From Lachnospiraceae bacterium (GTDB lineage Bacteria; Bacillota; Clostridia; Lachnospirales; Lachnospiraceae), in NCBI GenBank assembly GCA_949383255.1, contig CASJPF010000035.1, positions 1 through 38,671 on the forward strand: DNA of 38,671 nt, written 5' to 3'. The position numbers were made by a program, and so were the translations under genes. Of this stretch, positions 7,784 through 16,462 are shown piece after piece (position 1 is the first letter of the stretch; every line of letters starts with the position of its first letter). The notes under the pieces were generated by a model. That model worked only from the letters and a program-made list of their open reading frames with translations. It was not told where the DNA came from and ran no database searches.

Positions 7784-9490
7784 CTAAGAGGTATGAAATA
7801 CATCAACGCTTGCTGTCATTTCTTTTGACAATGAATTAAGAAACTTTGTTTTTTCAGAAATGTCTCCTAATTCTTGATAAATATTTTCAATAGATGCCAT
7901 CACCTCCTCAATACTTGCGGAATTTTGTTCAGAGTGTGAGGCAGAGTCTTGCACAACAGTCATCGTTTCAATTCGGATATCTTCTAAGAGTTTAGAATTT
8001 TCCATAATATTGTCCATGTCAGATGCGGACTGATCAATATGATTACAGACATTACGAAAGATTTCACTTGCCTTTTGAATGTTCTGCTCTTGTCTTTCTA
8101 TAATGTTTTGGACTTCTTTTACACGCTCCAAGGTGTGTGCAGAATTGGTATTTAAGTTTGTAATCATTTTCTGGATTTCACCTGCAGCGCGGTTGGACTG
8201 CTCTGAAAGTTGCTGTATCTCTGAGGCAACGACAGAAAATCCCCTGCCATGTTCCCCTGCGCGTGCCGCTTCAATACTTGCGTTTAAGGAAAGCAAGTTT
8301 GTCTGGGAAGCAATTGCAGTAATCAGTTCCGTTGTTGAGCTAATCTTTGCGACAGATTCATTTGTTAGGCTAGTTTGCCGTGACAGAAAGGAAATAGATT
8401 CTTTTACATCATGCATTACGTCGTTTAAGTGCGCAACTTGTTCTAATGCGCCAACAGCGTCAGTTTTCATTGTTCCAGAAAGTTTATGTAACTCTGTGAT
8501 TTGCGTGGTGTTATCCACAATCATCTCTCCCATAGAAGTTACATTGCTGTTTGCTTGATTTGCGTCTTCTGTTTGGGCTGTACAACTGACACCCATTTCC
8601 TGTGCAGCGTTGTTCACTTCTCGCATAACCTGATACACATTGTCAGAGATATGTTCAATTTGGTTTGTTTCTACGCTAAGCGCTTCGCTTTTTGCGCGAA
8701 TATTTAGAACAATAGTGCGCAGTGCGTCAGTTAAATTGACAATGTTTTTTGCTAAGTCGCCGATTTCATCTTTGCGTTTTAATAAATTTGGATGAACTTC
8801 AACCTGCAATATACCATTTGAAATGCTGTCGAGAAGTTCCATATTTCTTTTTAGGGCAGATACAATGCGGCTGACCAAAAGATAGGCAATAATCGTTACA
8901 AAAAGGAGCATACACAGGATAATAATTAAAAACTGGGACCTAATTTTGTTAATAATCATAGAGACCGTTTTTTGTGGTGTGCCAAGAAAAATCATACCCA
9001 CAATTTCACTGGAATTTTCCTGATAAATCGGTGTGTAGGATACAATGTATTTTTGTCCAAGGATTTCAATGTTTCTGTCCTGATAGATTTCGCCATTTTT
9101 GAGCACATGCTCTACCACTTCTGCGGAAGCACGGGTATTGGTTTGCCGGTCGCCATGTTCGTTGACAATGGATGTGAGGATTCTGGTATCTCCCCAAAAG
9201 ATAGTGACATCAATTCCAGTGCTTTCCTTGATGTGATCCACAATGTTGACTGCCTGTGAAATGTTTAGCGTGTCGCCTTTCCAGAGCATTCCATTCTCGT
9301 CTATGTGATATGCTCCACTGTTTCCTTCTTCAAAAATATTGCGCACAGCAAGTGTTGTTGCCTGCATTCCAATGTATGCTTCGTCGTAGATTCCATTTGC
9401 AATGCGGTCGGCTGCGACAAGGAACATGGTAATGCCCAGCACAAGAACTGGAACAAGTGATAGCGCAAATATTTTTCCTTTTAATTTCAT
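7784..9490 (-). CDS. Methyl-accepting chemotaxis protein with single Cache domain
   Basis: A 568-aa transmembrane chemoreceptor: TM1 about residues 7-27, extracellular sensor about 30-180, TM2 about 186-207, HAMP about 208-262, then the cytoplasmic coiled coil. The sensor carries [14 protein letters not shown] and [12 protein letters not shown], the pattern of sCache_3-type domains that bind small organic ligands. The signalling hairpin tip [20 protein letters not shown] is intact, so it should couple to CheA/CheW. No C-terminal CheR-tethering pentapeptide is present. GGAGG lies 10 bases before the ATG. A candidate promoter (TTGTTG, 9656-9661; TATAAT, 9632-9637, complement; 18-bp spacer) would put a copy of the dispersed repeat in its 5' leader. 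The ligand is unknown. Confidence 0.93.
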   Translation of the reverse strand: MKLKGKIFALSLVPVLVLGITMFLVAADRIANGIYDEAYIGMQATTLAVRNIFEEGNSGAYHIDENGMLWKGDTLNISQAVNIVDHIKESTGIDVTIFWGDTRILTSIVNEHGDRQTNTRASAEVVEHVLKNGEIYQDRNIEILGQKYIVSYTPIYQENSSEIVGMIFLGTPQKTVSMIINKIRSQFLIIILCMLLFVTIIAYLLVSRIVSALKRNMELLDSISNGILQVEVHPNLLKRKDEIGDLAKNIVNLTDALRTIVLNIRAKSEALSVETNQIEHISDNVYQVMREVNNAAQEMGVSCTAQTEDANQANSNVTSMGEMIVDNTTQITELHKLSGTMKTDAVGALEQVAHLNDVMHDVKESISFLSRQTSLTNESVAKISSTTELITAIASQTNLLSLNASIEAARAGEHGRGFSVVASEIQQLSEQSNRAAGEIQKMITNLNTNSAHTLERVKEVQNIIERQEQNIQKASEIFRNVCNHIDQSASDMDNIMENSKLLEDIRIETMTVVQDSASHSEQNSASIEEVMASIENIYQELGDISEKTKFLNSLSKEMTASVDVFHTS

Positions 9491-9554
9491 AATATAATGT
9501 CCTCCAAGAGCTGAAACGGTCCTAAATGTAGGATAATTTCAATAGTTGTATAAT

Positions 9555-9611
9555 TGTTACAGTTCAGTCTAGGACTTTGCATTTACTGCAAAGTTCGTAA
9601 AACAGTGTTAC
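9555..9611 (+). repeat. Hairpin-rich intergenic repeat, copy 2 (short form)
   Basis: TGTTACAGTTCAG is followed by a stem AGGACTTTGCA-tttac-TGCAAAGT and ends near TGTTAC. These parts match the TGTTACA/GTTCAG edge and the GGACTTTGCA hairpin of the copies at 5184 and 33487; the GCATCAAG hairpin is missing. It sits between the divergent chemoreceptor and ABC transporter genes. Confidence 0.6.
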
Positions 9612-9694
9612 ATATAATCACTTTATTTCTTATTATACTATTGCTTTTTAAAATACAACAAGTGTCGATTCTTCGCAAAAAGGGTTCTTTTTTC

Positions 9695-9752
9695 GCAACT
9701 TGCACATAAAAGTGCAGCTTACCAGTTAAAAAAAGCAACTTACTGCAAAATC
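9695..9752. promoter_or_regulatory. Three phased direct repeats, candidate LytTR operator
   Basis: GCAACTT (9695), GCAGCTT (9714) and GCAACTT (9735), each followed by an A-rich tail, recur at 19 and 21 bases, about two helical turns. LytTR proteins characteristically bind phased direct repeats, and this operon encodes a LytTR regulator, so autoregulation is likely. A plausible -10 (TATGAT, 9777-9782) follows 25 bases after the last repeat. Confidence 0.5.
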
Positions 9753-9850
9753 AATGCAAAGGATTGCCTCTTTTTGTATGATAAAGAGGTGTGAAAGATA
9801 AAGTTGTGTATCTGGCAGGCATGGCGTATTGGAGAGAAGGAGGCAACTAA

Positions 9851-10762
9851 ATGGAACCAGTGATTCAAGTAAAAGATTTAAAAAAATATTTTGGTGATGT
9901 AAAAGCGGTGGATGGTATCAGCTTTCAGGTGGAACAAGGCGAATTGTTTGGATTTTTGGGGATTAACGGCGCAGGGAAATCCACAACCATCAACATGCTC
10001 TGCACACTGTATCCGCCAACGGCGGGAGAAATTAAAATCTGTAGTTTTTTGGCGGGAAGAGACGACGAGGAGATTCGAAAACGAATTGGGGTAGTCTATC
10101 AAAATAATTGCTTAGACGACAAACTTACTGTCAAGGAGAATTTGCTGCTTCGGGGAAGTTTGTATGAGAAGAATAGACGAAAATTGACGGCAAATATTGA
10201 AAGAATTTGCAGTGTCTTGGATTTGGAAGACGTATATAACAGAAGATTTGCCAAGTTGTCCGGCGGGCAGAAAAGACGGTGCGAGATTGCGCGAGCACTG
10301 ATAAATGCACCACAAATTATGTTTTTAGATGAACCGACAACAGGGCTTGATCCCGCTACCAGAAAAAAGGTATGGGAGTCGTTGGAGAAATTACGGCAAG
10401 AGGAACATATGACAATTTTCCTGACAACACATTATATGGAGGAGGCAGCGCGAGCGTCACATATTGCCATTATGGATGCGGGGCACTTAAAGGAGTACGG
10501 GACCCCTTTTTCATTAAAGGAAAAATATGCGAAGGATAAGCTTAAATTGTATTCCAGTTCGTCAGAGTTAAAAGAACAGCTTGATAGATTGCAGATAGTT
10601 TATAAAAAGAAACAAGATTATTTTGTGATACCTGTTTCTTCTAGTATGGCAGCACTGCCAATATTAGAAGGGGTGCGGGGAATGATAGATGGTTTTGAGA
10701 TGGTTCAGGGATCGATGGATGATGTGTTTTTAAATGTTACAGGGAAAACATTGGAGGGGTGA
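9851..10762 (+). CDS. ABC transporter ATP-binding protein (DrrA/CcmA type)
   Basis: A 303-aa ATPase that powers the membrane partner encoded next. Walker [10 protein letters not shown] (about 37-45), the Q-loop in VVYQNN, signature LSGGQKRR, Walker [14 protein letters not shown] and the switch His in FLTTHY are all present. The C-terminal ~70 residues form the regulatory extension common in drug and antibiotic exporters of this group. RBS GGAGG is 7 bases before the ATG. Its stop overlaps the region just before the permease start. The LytTR/DUF3021 pair downstream suggests an inducible export system; the cargo is unknown. Confidence 0.92.
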   Translation: MEPVIQVKDLKKYFGDVKAVDGISFQVEQGELFGFLGINGAGKSTTINMLCTLYPPTAGEIKICSFLAGRDDEEIRKRIGVVYQNNCLDDKLTVKENLLLRGSLYEKNRRKLTANIERICSVLDLEDVYNRRFAKLSGGQKRRCEIARALINAPQIMFLDEPTTGLDPATRKKVWESLEKLRQEEHMTIFLTTHYMEEAARASHIAIMDAGHLKEYGTPFSLKEKYAKDKLKLYSSSSELKEQLDRLQIVYKKKQDYFVIPVSSSMAALPILEGVRGMIDGFEMVQGSMDDVFLNVTGKTLEG

Positions 10763-10764
10763 AA

Positions 10765-11691
10765 ATGAGAACAATATTTTGTTTATCAAAGAGAACGATA
10801 AGAATGTATTTGAGGGATAGGGTGTCGGTGTTTTTTTCCATTTTATCAATGCTGATTGTGCTGGCGCTAATGGTTATTTTTCTGGGAAATATGAACAGTG
10901 AGAATGTAGTGGAGGCGCTTGCACAGTTTGGCGGTGTGCGCGACACAGCCACAGATGAAAAAAATGCAACCTATTTAATACAAATGTGGACACTTGCCGG
11001 GATTTTGGAAGTAAATGCGGTCACTATCACACTGACAGTTATTGGCATTATGGTGCAAGATGAAGCAAAAGGCAGATTAGCAAGCTTTTATATGGCGCCT
11101 GTCAAGCGGATTCAAATTGCGCTGGGGTATATCTTTGCGTCATGGTTTGTCGGAACGGTAATGTGTGTGCTGACATTGATCGTTGGGGAAATTTATATGG
11201 CAATATGCGGACACTCGTTTCTTCCTGCTACAGATTGGATACAACTATTGGGAATGATTGTGGTCAACACACTGGTTTATGCGTCGCTTTCGTATTTTTT
11301 GGCGTTGTTTATTCATAGTGAGAGTGCATGGAATAGTATTTTTACAATGATAGGAACGCTTGTTGGATTTGTGGGTGCAATTTATCTGCCAATGTCTATG
11401 TTGCCAGAAGGCGTTGGAAAGGTCTTGAAATGTCTGCCAGTATTGCATGGGGCAGCAATGATGCGGACAGTCTGCATAAAAGATGCGATTACAAAGACAT
11501 TTGATGGTCTTCCAGCAATCGCGCAGGAGACATTTTGCAAGGAGATGGGCGTGTCTGTTTTTATAGAAAAAGGTGGCATCTCCACAGAAGTATCACTGCA
11601 ATCGCAGCTTCTTTTTCTAATGATATATGCTATAATAGCGATAGTAGTATCAGCGCTGATAAGCAGACATCGCAGATTACAGGACCGTTAG
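10765..11691 (+). CDS. ABC-2 type transporter permease
   Basis: Membrane subunit of the exporter, about 308 aa with six predicted membrane segments in ABC-2 arrangement: one N-terminal helix (FFSILSMLIVLALMVIFL) and a C-terminal cluster of five, with a soluble loop after the first. The ATG at 10765 is chosen because GGAGGGG lies 5 bases upstream; a GTG at 10759 would add two residues and overlap the ATPase stop. The conserved pattern GFVGAIYLPMSMLP before the penultimate segment is typical of drug/antibiotic ABC-2 permeases. It is co-transcribed with the ATPase and the regulator pair. Confidence 0.9.
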   Translation: MRTIFCLSKRTIRMYLRDRVSVFFSILSMLIVLALMVIFLGNMNSENVVEALAQFGGVRDTATDEKNATYLIQMWTLAGILEVNAVTITLTVIGIMVQDEAKGRLASFYMAPVKRIQIALGYIFASWFVGTVMCVLTLIVGEIYMAICGHSFLPATDWIQLLGMIVVNTLVYASLSYFLALFIHSESAWNSIFTMIGTLVGFVGAIYLPMSMLPEGVGKVLKCLPVLHGAAMMRTVCIKDAITKTFDGLPAIAQETFCKEMGVSVFIEKGGISTEVSLQSQLLFLMIYAIIAIVVSALISRHRRLQDR

Positions 11692-11712
11692 GAAAGGGTT
11701 ATCGGGATAGAG

Positions 11713-12150
11713 ATGAAAATTACGATTGTAGAGCCAAAAGACGGAGAAGAGGATGAGATTATTATTCGCTGTCGTCATTTGGATAAACGGTTAATGAAGT
11801 TAATTTATTCCATAAAGGCAGGAGAGGACAAGATAACAGCCCTGCACAATGGGAATTATTTCCAAGTAGCGCCAGAGGAGATTTACTATTTTGAGGCGGT
11901 GGACAACAAAGTTTTCTTGTATCTGGAAAAAGAAGTTTATGAGACGCGCCGCAAGCTTTATGAACTGGAAGAACTTTTTCAGGGCACAGATTTTTTCCGT
12001 GCATCAAAGTCTTGTATTGTCAATCTTGCGAAGGTAAAAAGTTTAAGTCCAGCGTTTCATGGGCGTTTTGAGGCATTGATGAAAAATGGTGAGCGAGTAA
12101 TGATTTCAAGGCAGTATGTGCCAGTATTAAAGGAAAAAATCGGGTTGTAA
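11713..12150 (+). CDS. Stand-alone LytTR DNA-binding regulator
   Basis: A 145-aa protein with a C-terminal LytTR domain (about 50-143) and no receiver domain. Visible are VAPEEIYYFEAVDNKVFLYL, the ELEELF segment, FFRASKSCIVNLAKVKSLSP and a closing VMISRQYVPVLKEKI, all family hallmarks. The N-terminal ~45 residues are a short basic/acidic extension found in LytTR proteins that pair with small membrane proteins. The next gene is such a partner. The direct repeats upstream of the ABC genes are its likely target. The RBS is weak (GGGATAGAG), which may keep levels low. Confidence 0.9.
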   Translation: MKITIVEPKDGEEDEIIIRCRHLDKRLMKLIYSIKAGEDKITALHNGNYFQVAPEEIYYFEAVDNKVFLYLEKEVYETRRKLYELEELFQGTDFFRASKSCIVNLAKVKSLSPAFHGRFEALMKNGERVMISRQYVPVLKEKIGL

Positions 12151-12161
12151 GGAGGTGTATT

Positions 12162-12596
12162 GTGTTGAAAAAACTAAGGGATATGCTTTTTGTCTATATG
12201 TGTGTGACTACGTGCGTGCTCTTTGTAACGGCACTGTACATTACCATATTTTGGCCAGATGTAGTGCTTGGTGTGGAGATTTTATGGCAGATACTGTCCG
12301 TGTCCTTTTTATGCAGTGTTGCAAATTTTATTTGTCCGCAAGAAGTTAGCGGGAAAATCATGTTGATACTCTATATTCTGCGCTATGTAATAACAAATGG
12401 AATTGTGCTTGGATGCGGCATTTGGTTTGGGTGGTTTTACATGAACGATTTACCAATGGTGTTGGCGATGCTTTTTTCTATTGCTGTTATTTTTGTGCTT
12501 GTCTCGGTGGCGGTGTGGAGAAGGGAGAAGCAGCAGGCGGCACGAATGAATGAACGCCTTCAAGTTTATCAGCAAAGGAAGGAACGAATTGAGTAG
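12162..12596 (+). CDS. DUF3021 family membrane protein, LytTR partner
   Basis: A 144-aa integral membrane protein with four hydrophobic segments (about 10-30, 40-58, 65-90, 95-118) and a basic, Gln-rich cytoplasmic tail ending QQRKERIE. It matches the small four-TM proteins (DUF3021) encoded beside LytTR regulators, where the membrane protein restrains the regulator. The start is GTG at 12162, 6 bases after a strong AAGGAGG; the gap from the LytTR stop is 11 bases. Its role as anti-regulator here is inferred from family context. Confidence 0.82.
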   Translation: MLKKLRDMLFVYMCVTTCVLFVTALYITIFWPDVVLGVEILWQILSVSFLCSVANFICPQEVSGKIMLILYILRYVITNGIVLGCGIWFGWFYMNDLPMVLAMLFSIAVIFVLVSVAVWRREKQQAARMNERLQVYQQRKERIE

Positions 12597-12618
12597 GAAA
12601 GTCTGTGCAATAAAAGAT

Positions 12619-12650
12619 AGGGTCCGTTGTCTTTCGTGGCAAGGGACCCT
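12619..12650. terminator. Bidirectional hairpin terminator
   Basis: AGGGTCC (12619-12625) pairs with GGACCCT (12644-12650), with further TTG/CAA pairing inside. The minus-strand side is followed by a T-rich stretch, so it suits the beta-galactosidase gene better than the DUF3021 gene. It lies between their convergent ends. Confidence 0.6.
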
Positions 12651-12665
12651 GTTGTTAGAAAATTG

Positions 12666-14615
12666 TTATAGTTTTTCTATTCGACACTCAAAAGGCTGTA
12701 ATTTAATAGCTCCTGCGGATGCGCTGTAAGCGTTATGGTTGATGTACATGCGCACACGCTGCTTTGTATCGCCTCTTACAACCACTTCGACACCATCGTC
12801 AGATGGAATTGTATCAATGTGATTGTCGGATAAAATTGTTCCCATAATCTTATCTGTAATTTGTTCCTCTAAGGAACAACCAAGATAATATACCATGCCC
12901 TTTCCAAAATGATTTCTTGTGACTGCGGCAAACTGTGTGTAGAAAGGATCGTTATAACGGTAGAGTACTTCCGCATTTTCTGCTACAAGCATATCACGGA
13001 ATATACCGCCCTGGCCCGATTCCCCTGCAAAAGCACCTTGACCAACCACAGGAAAAGCATAGAGATCTTGTAAACTTTCCGTTTCTGCGACAGACACACC
13101 TGCTAAATCGCGATAGCCTACTGGCACTGTCTCGCCAAAAGGAAGGTTGTTGTCTGCATCTTTTACTGCATTGCGATAAGTTAGTATAAGTGTGCCGCCA
13201 TTATTGACAAAGGTTTTTATTCTGTCTTGAAACGCAGGCTTTGCAATAATCATTTGTGGCAGAATTACAATTTTGTATCCAGATAGCGTTGCATTGGCAG
13301 GAATTACATCAACAGGTATATTCCTGTCATAAAATGCCTTATAAAGTTTTTTCATCTCTTCTTGGCAATCCAGCAAGATACTTTGGCGCTGGATGCGGAA
13401 AGAAGCCAGTGAATCATAGTCGTAGACAATTGCCACTTGACTTTGAATCGGAGATTCCAGAGCTTCTTGATATGCTTTAATATCTGTAAAAAAGCTTTGT
13501 ACTTCTCGGAATTTCCGCCCTTTGACATTATCTGCATCTAAGATTCCATAACAGAATTGTTCTGCACCTTTGATGCCACCACGATAACGAAAATACATCA
13601 TAGATTCACAGCCATGTGCCATACCTTGGTAGGACCACATTTTTGCCTGATTGGGTCTTGGCAGAAATCCAGTGATGTCATGTCCTTGTGCGCCCATAAT
13701 CGCTTCTGTAATCCAAAAGTTTTGACGCTTTAATCCTCGAATATAGTCCAGCCCAAAAGCAATTTCATGTGGTGCAATTGGATATTTTTGACCGCCCCAC
13801 ACAGGATAGTTATTGTAGGCGACAAAATCAAGGTGTGCGGCAACTTCGGAATAATCGACATGTTTTTCCAGACCTCCACCCGGGAAATCATGCATAATCT
13901 TAGCCTTGGGTGCAATTTCACGAATCAGACGGACTTGAAAGTGAATAAAATCGACAATGCTCTTATTGCGAAAACGCTCCCAGTCTAGGCGAAGTGCTGG
14001 ATTGTGGGTTGTTATGGTTTCGGTGGGCAGCGGAATTTCCTCAAAACTGTTGTATTCCTGAGACCAAAAAGTGGTTCCATAGGTTTCGTTTAGCTTGTCA
14101 ATATTTCCCTGAAATTTTTCTGACAAATAGTTTTGGAAAGCTTTGTGGCATTGAGGGCAATAGCAAATATCACTGCCTTCATGTCCGATTTCATTGTCAA
14201 TCTGCCATGCAGCCACTTGTTCTTCATCACGATAATGTGTTACCATAGCACGAATAATCTTTTCAGAGTAGTGATACATAACTGGGCTGTTAAAACAATA
14301 GACATGGCGGCCGCCAAACGTGCGTTTTTTTCCGCCTTCAAACTCAGATAAAATATCGGGATGTTTGTGTGCAAGCCACGCGGGAATCGTTGCCGTCGGC
14401 GTGCCCAAAATCACTTTCATTCCTTTTTCTTTGGCTTTTGCAATCACCTTGTCAAAGAATGAGAAATCATATTGTCCTTCTGTTTTTTCCATAAGATGCC
14501 ATGAAAATTCTCCAATCCGAATAACATTGCAGCCCATTTCTAACATTGTATCCATATCATTGTCCATCAAAGACGAATCCCACTGTTCGGGATAGTAATC
14601 AACACCTAACAGCAT
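12666..14615 (-). CDS. Beta-galactosidase, glycoside hydrolase family 42
   Basis: A 649-aa intracellular enzyme that removes terminal beta-galactose from short galactosides. The GH42 A domain holds the acid/base Glu142 in WQIDNEIGHEG and the likely nucleophile Glu304 in FWITEAIMG. A Cys cluster (C107, C151, C153, C156 in CYCPQC) matches the zinc site of the family. The trimerisation domain and a small C-terminal beta domain follow. No signal peptide is present. The ATG at 14615 is chosen over an upstream one at 14651 because AAAGGAG lies 10 bases before it and fits the family N-terminus LLGVDYYPEQW. That RBS is inside the last codons of the symporter gene, with 4 bases between stop and start, so the two are coupled. 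Regulated with the symporter by the divergent LacI protein. Confidence 0.95.
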   Translation of the reverse strand: MLLGVDYYPEQWDSSLMDNDMDTMLEMGCNVIRIGEFSWHLMEKTEGQYDFSFFDKVIAKAKEKGMKVILGTPTATIPAWLAHKHPDILSEFEGGKKRTFGGRHVYCFNSPVMYHYSEKIIRAMVTHYRDEEQVAAWQIDNEIGHEGSDICYCPQCHKAFQNYLSEKFQGNIDKLNETYGTTFWSQEYNSFEEIPLPTETITTHNPALRLDWERFRNKSIVDFIHFQVRLIREIAPKAKIMHDFPGGGLEKHVDYSEVAAHLDFVAYNNYPVWGGQKYPIAPHEIAFGLDYIRGLKRQNFWITEAIMGAQGHDITGFLPRPNQAKMWSYQGMAHGCESMMYFRYRGGIKGAEQFCYGILDADNVKGRKFREVQSFFTDIKAYQEALESPIQSQVAIVYDYDSLASFRIQRQSILLDCQEEMKKLYKAFYDRNIPVDVIPANATLSGYKIVILPQMIIAKPAFQDRIKTFVNNGGTLILTYRNAVKDADNNLPFGETVPVGYRDLAGVSVAETESLQDLYAFPVVGQGAFAGESGQGGIFRDMLVAENAEVLYRYNDPFYTQFAAVTRNHFGKGMVYYLGCSLEEQITDKIMGTILSDNHIDTIPSDDGVEVVVRGDTKQRVRMYINHNAYSASAGAIKLQPFECRIEKL

Positions 14616-14619
14616 ATGA

Positions 14620-15987
14620 CTAATTCTCCTTTCTTGCGCGAAGTTGTGCAATCATTTGCTCATAAAAATCGCCTGTCAATTTATAACCTTTTTTATAAAA
14701 CAGATAGCACAGAGCAGACAGAGCTGCCGGAATGATAATCATAATAATTTTCATACCCATAATAGTGCCAGCCCCTGGAGTTACGCCAGCTTTCCAGCCA
14801 ATAATAGTTAATCCAACGCCGCTGACAAAGCCAGAGAACGCGCCTGCAAATTTTACAATAAAAGTTTGCATAGAAAATAGAATAGATTCGTTTCTGGTTC
14901 CGAGAGAGTACTCCCCATAATCCACGACATCTGCCAGCATAACGGTGATAAATACAAGCATAAAACCAATGCCATAGTTGACAATGGCAGAAGATATTCC
15001 CACTGCAACGATACTAGCAGGGGCAATCATTCCTACGATAAACAACAGTGCGAAACCTGCAACTGGCAGGAAGCAAGCTAGAAAGAATGCTTTTCCCCGA
15101 CCAATTATTTTGGTGATAATAGGAAACGTAAACTGGGCGGCCATCTGAGCGATACCAGCGACGCCAGTATATACAGGATACAAATCTTGAATCCCAATCG
15201 CATAAGTAAAATAATAGAGCGAGAAGGAATTGGAGAGCTGATAAGCGAAATTAAAGAACAATGCAATTCCTAAGATTACCTTTACTTGGTCATTTGCAAT
15301 AAGTACGTGAAGCATTCCTTTGACTGTGGTTTTTTCCGCACTCTTGGTAATAACTTTTTCGCGGCAATTGATAACTGTGATTGCAGAACACACAATAAAG
15401 ATCACACTCACTATCATAGCAAAGTAGGCAAAACCGGTACGGCTATCACCACCACCTGCTTTATCAATAATTATTAGACCAAATGAACCTACAATGAGCC
15501 ATGCAAAGGATGCAAACAGACGCGGGATTGCCGATATTTGGCTGCGTTCGTTCTCGTCATCTGTCAGAGCAGGCACCATAGACCAATAAGGAATATCATC
15601 AATTGTGTAGGTCATGCCCCACAAAATATATAGTACTGCTGCATATGCCAGAAAAGACTGCCCTTCCAGATTTACATTCCAGAACATCAGTGCGAGAACA
15701 ATCGCATTCAATATGGTACCAATCATAATCCACGGGCGAAATTTTCCCCATTTGGTCCGCGTATTGTCCACAACCATACCCATAAAAGGATCATTAAAAG
15801 CATCCCAGATACGCGCTGCCATAAATAAAGTACCGACAAAAGCTGGGGCGACAAAACGGACGTCTGTTAGATAAAACATAAACAGATTTCCAACAAGAGC
15901 ATAAACCAGATCCTTGCCAAAAGCTCCCATGCCAAAGCTAATTTTTGACAGCCATGAAAGCTTTTCGCTTTTACTTAATTGCTGCAT
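14620..15987 (-). CDS. GPH-family sugar:cation symporter
   Basis: A 455-aa permease with about 12 membrane helices that brings in galactosides with a cation. N-terminal FGMGAFGKDLVYALVGN and the RIWDAFNDPFMG motif (about 59-70) with the following basic loop TRTKWGKFRPW are diagnostic of the melibiose/lactose (MelB-like) family. The regulatory EIIA domain of LacS is absent. RBS AAGGAGGAA precedes the ATG, and beta-galactosidase follows directly, so a beta-galactoside or galacto-oligosaccharide is the likely substrate. A long leader with an inverted repeat at 16011-16033 precedes the gene. Confidence 0.92.
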   Translation of the reverse strand: MQQLSKSEKLSWLSKISFGMGAFGKDLVYALVGNLFMFYLTDVRFVAPAFVGTLFMAARIWDAFNDPFMGMVVDNTRTKWGKFRPWIMIGTILNAIVLALMFWNVNLEGQSFLAYAAVLYILWGMTYTIDDIPYWSMVPALTDDENERSQISAIPRLFASFAWLIVGSFGLIIIDKAGGGDSRTGFAYFAMIVSVIFIVCSAITVINCREKVITKSAEKTTVKGMLHVLIANDQVKVILGIALFFNFAYQLSNSFSLYYFTYAIGIQDLYPVYTGVAGIAQMAAQFTFPIITKIIGRGKAFFLACFLPVAGFALLFIVGMIAPASIVAVGISSAIVNYGIGFMLVFITVMLADVVDYGEYSLGTRNESILFSMQTFIVKFAGAFSGFVSGVGLTIIGWKAGVTPGAGTIMGMKIIMIIIPAALSALCYLFYKKGYKLTGDFYEQMIAQLRARKEN

Positions 15988-16010
15988 TGATTTTTCCTCC
16001 TTTTGTTTTG

Positions 16011-16033
16011 AAATAGACGTTCGAAGTCTATTT
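16011..16033. repeat. Inverted repeat in the symporter leader
   Basis: AAATAGAC (16011-16018) pairs with GTCTATTT (16026-16033) around GTTCGAA. It lies just upstream of the symporter RBS on the minus strand, so it could fold in the mRNA leader or bind a regulator. Confidence 0.4.
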
Positions 16034-16109
16034 TAAGTTTTCGGTTCCTCCGCAAATGTTCTGCACGGTTGTGGGCCCTCTCAACAGTGTGGAATTAGGA
16101 GATAGTTAT

Positions 16110-16138
16110 ACTTTACTATATATTTTAGTAAAAGTCAA
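16110..16138 (-). promoter_or_regulatory. Promoter of the symporter / beta-galactosidase operon
   Basis: On the minus strand, TTGACT (16133-16138) and TAAAGT (16110-16115) are 17 bases apart. One of the four candidate LacI operators (16123-16133) lies in the spacer and touches the -35, where a bound repressor would block polymerase. Confidence 0.55.
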
Positions 16139-16206
16139 GCAATATTTAGTAAAAATGTAATGATATTTTTACTAAATATTCTTTTAAAGGAAAAATTTTA
16201 CTAAAA
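16123..16206. promoter_or_regulatory. Cluster of four LacI-type operator candidates
   Basis: Four copies of the near-palindrome TTTTA(G/C)TAAAA occur at 16123-16133, 16144-16154, 16167-16177 and 16196-16206; two have one end base changed to A or T. The odd-length symmetry suits a LacI-family dimer, and the adjacent LacI gene is the obvious candidate. The sites lie between the divergent operon promoter and the regulator's own promoter, so both could be controlled. Confidence 0.65.
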
Positions 16207-16232
16207 TATTTTAAAGATATAGCCAAAAACTA

Positions 16233-16261
16233 TTGACATTATCCAAGAAATACAGTATAAC
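16233..16261 (+). promoter_or_regulatory. Promoter of the LacI-family regulator gene
   Basis: TTGACA (16233-16238), a 17-base spacer and TATAAC (16256-16261) make a near-consensus vegetative promoter. The leader to the ATG at 16463 is about 195 bases, A/T-rich, and shows no other clear element. Confidence 0.7.
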
Positions 16262-16462
16262 AAAACAAATATTTTATTGATATTCTGCAGTGTTTTTGTG
16301 TATTTAATACATTTTTTAATAAAAACAAAGTAAAATTATTGGAAATTATAAAGATTTACAGTAAAATAAATATTACCTATAAAGGTAAGTGGAGGCGACT
16401 TTTGCAAAGTAAAACTTGAAATATTTCTGTGAATCATAACGAAGTTATCAAGGAGGGTTACT

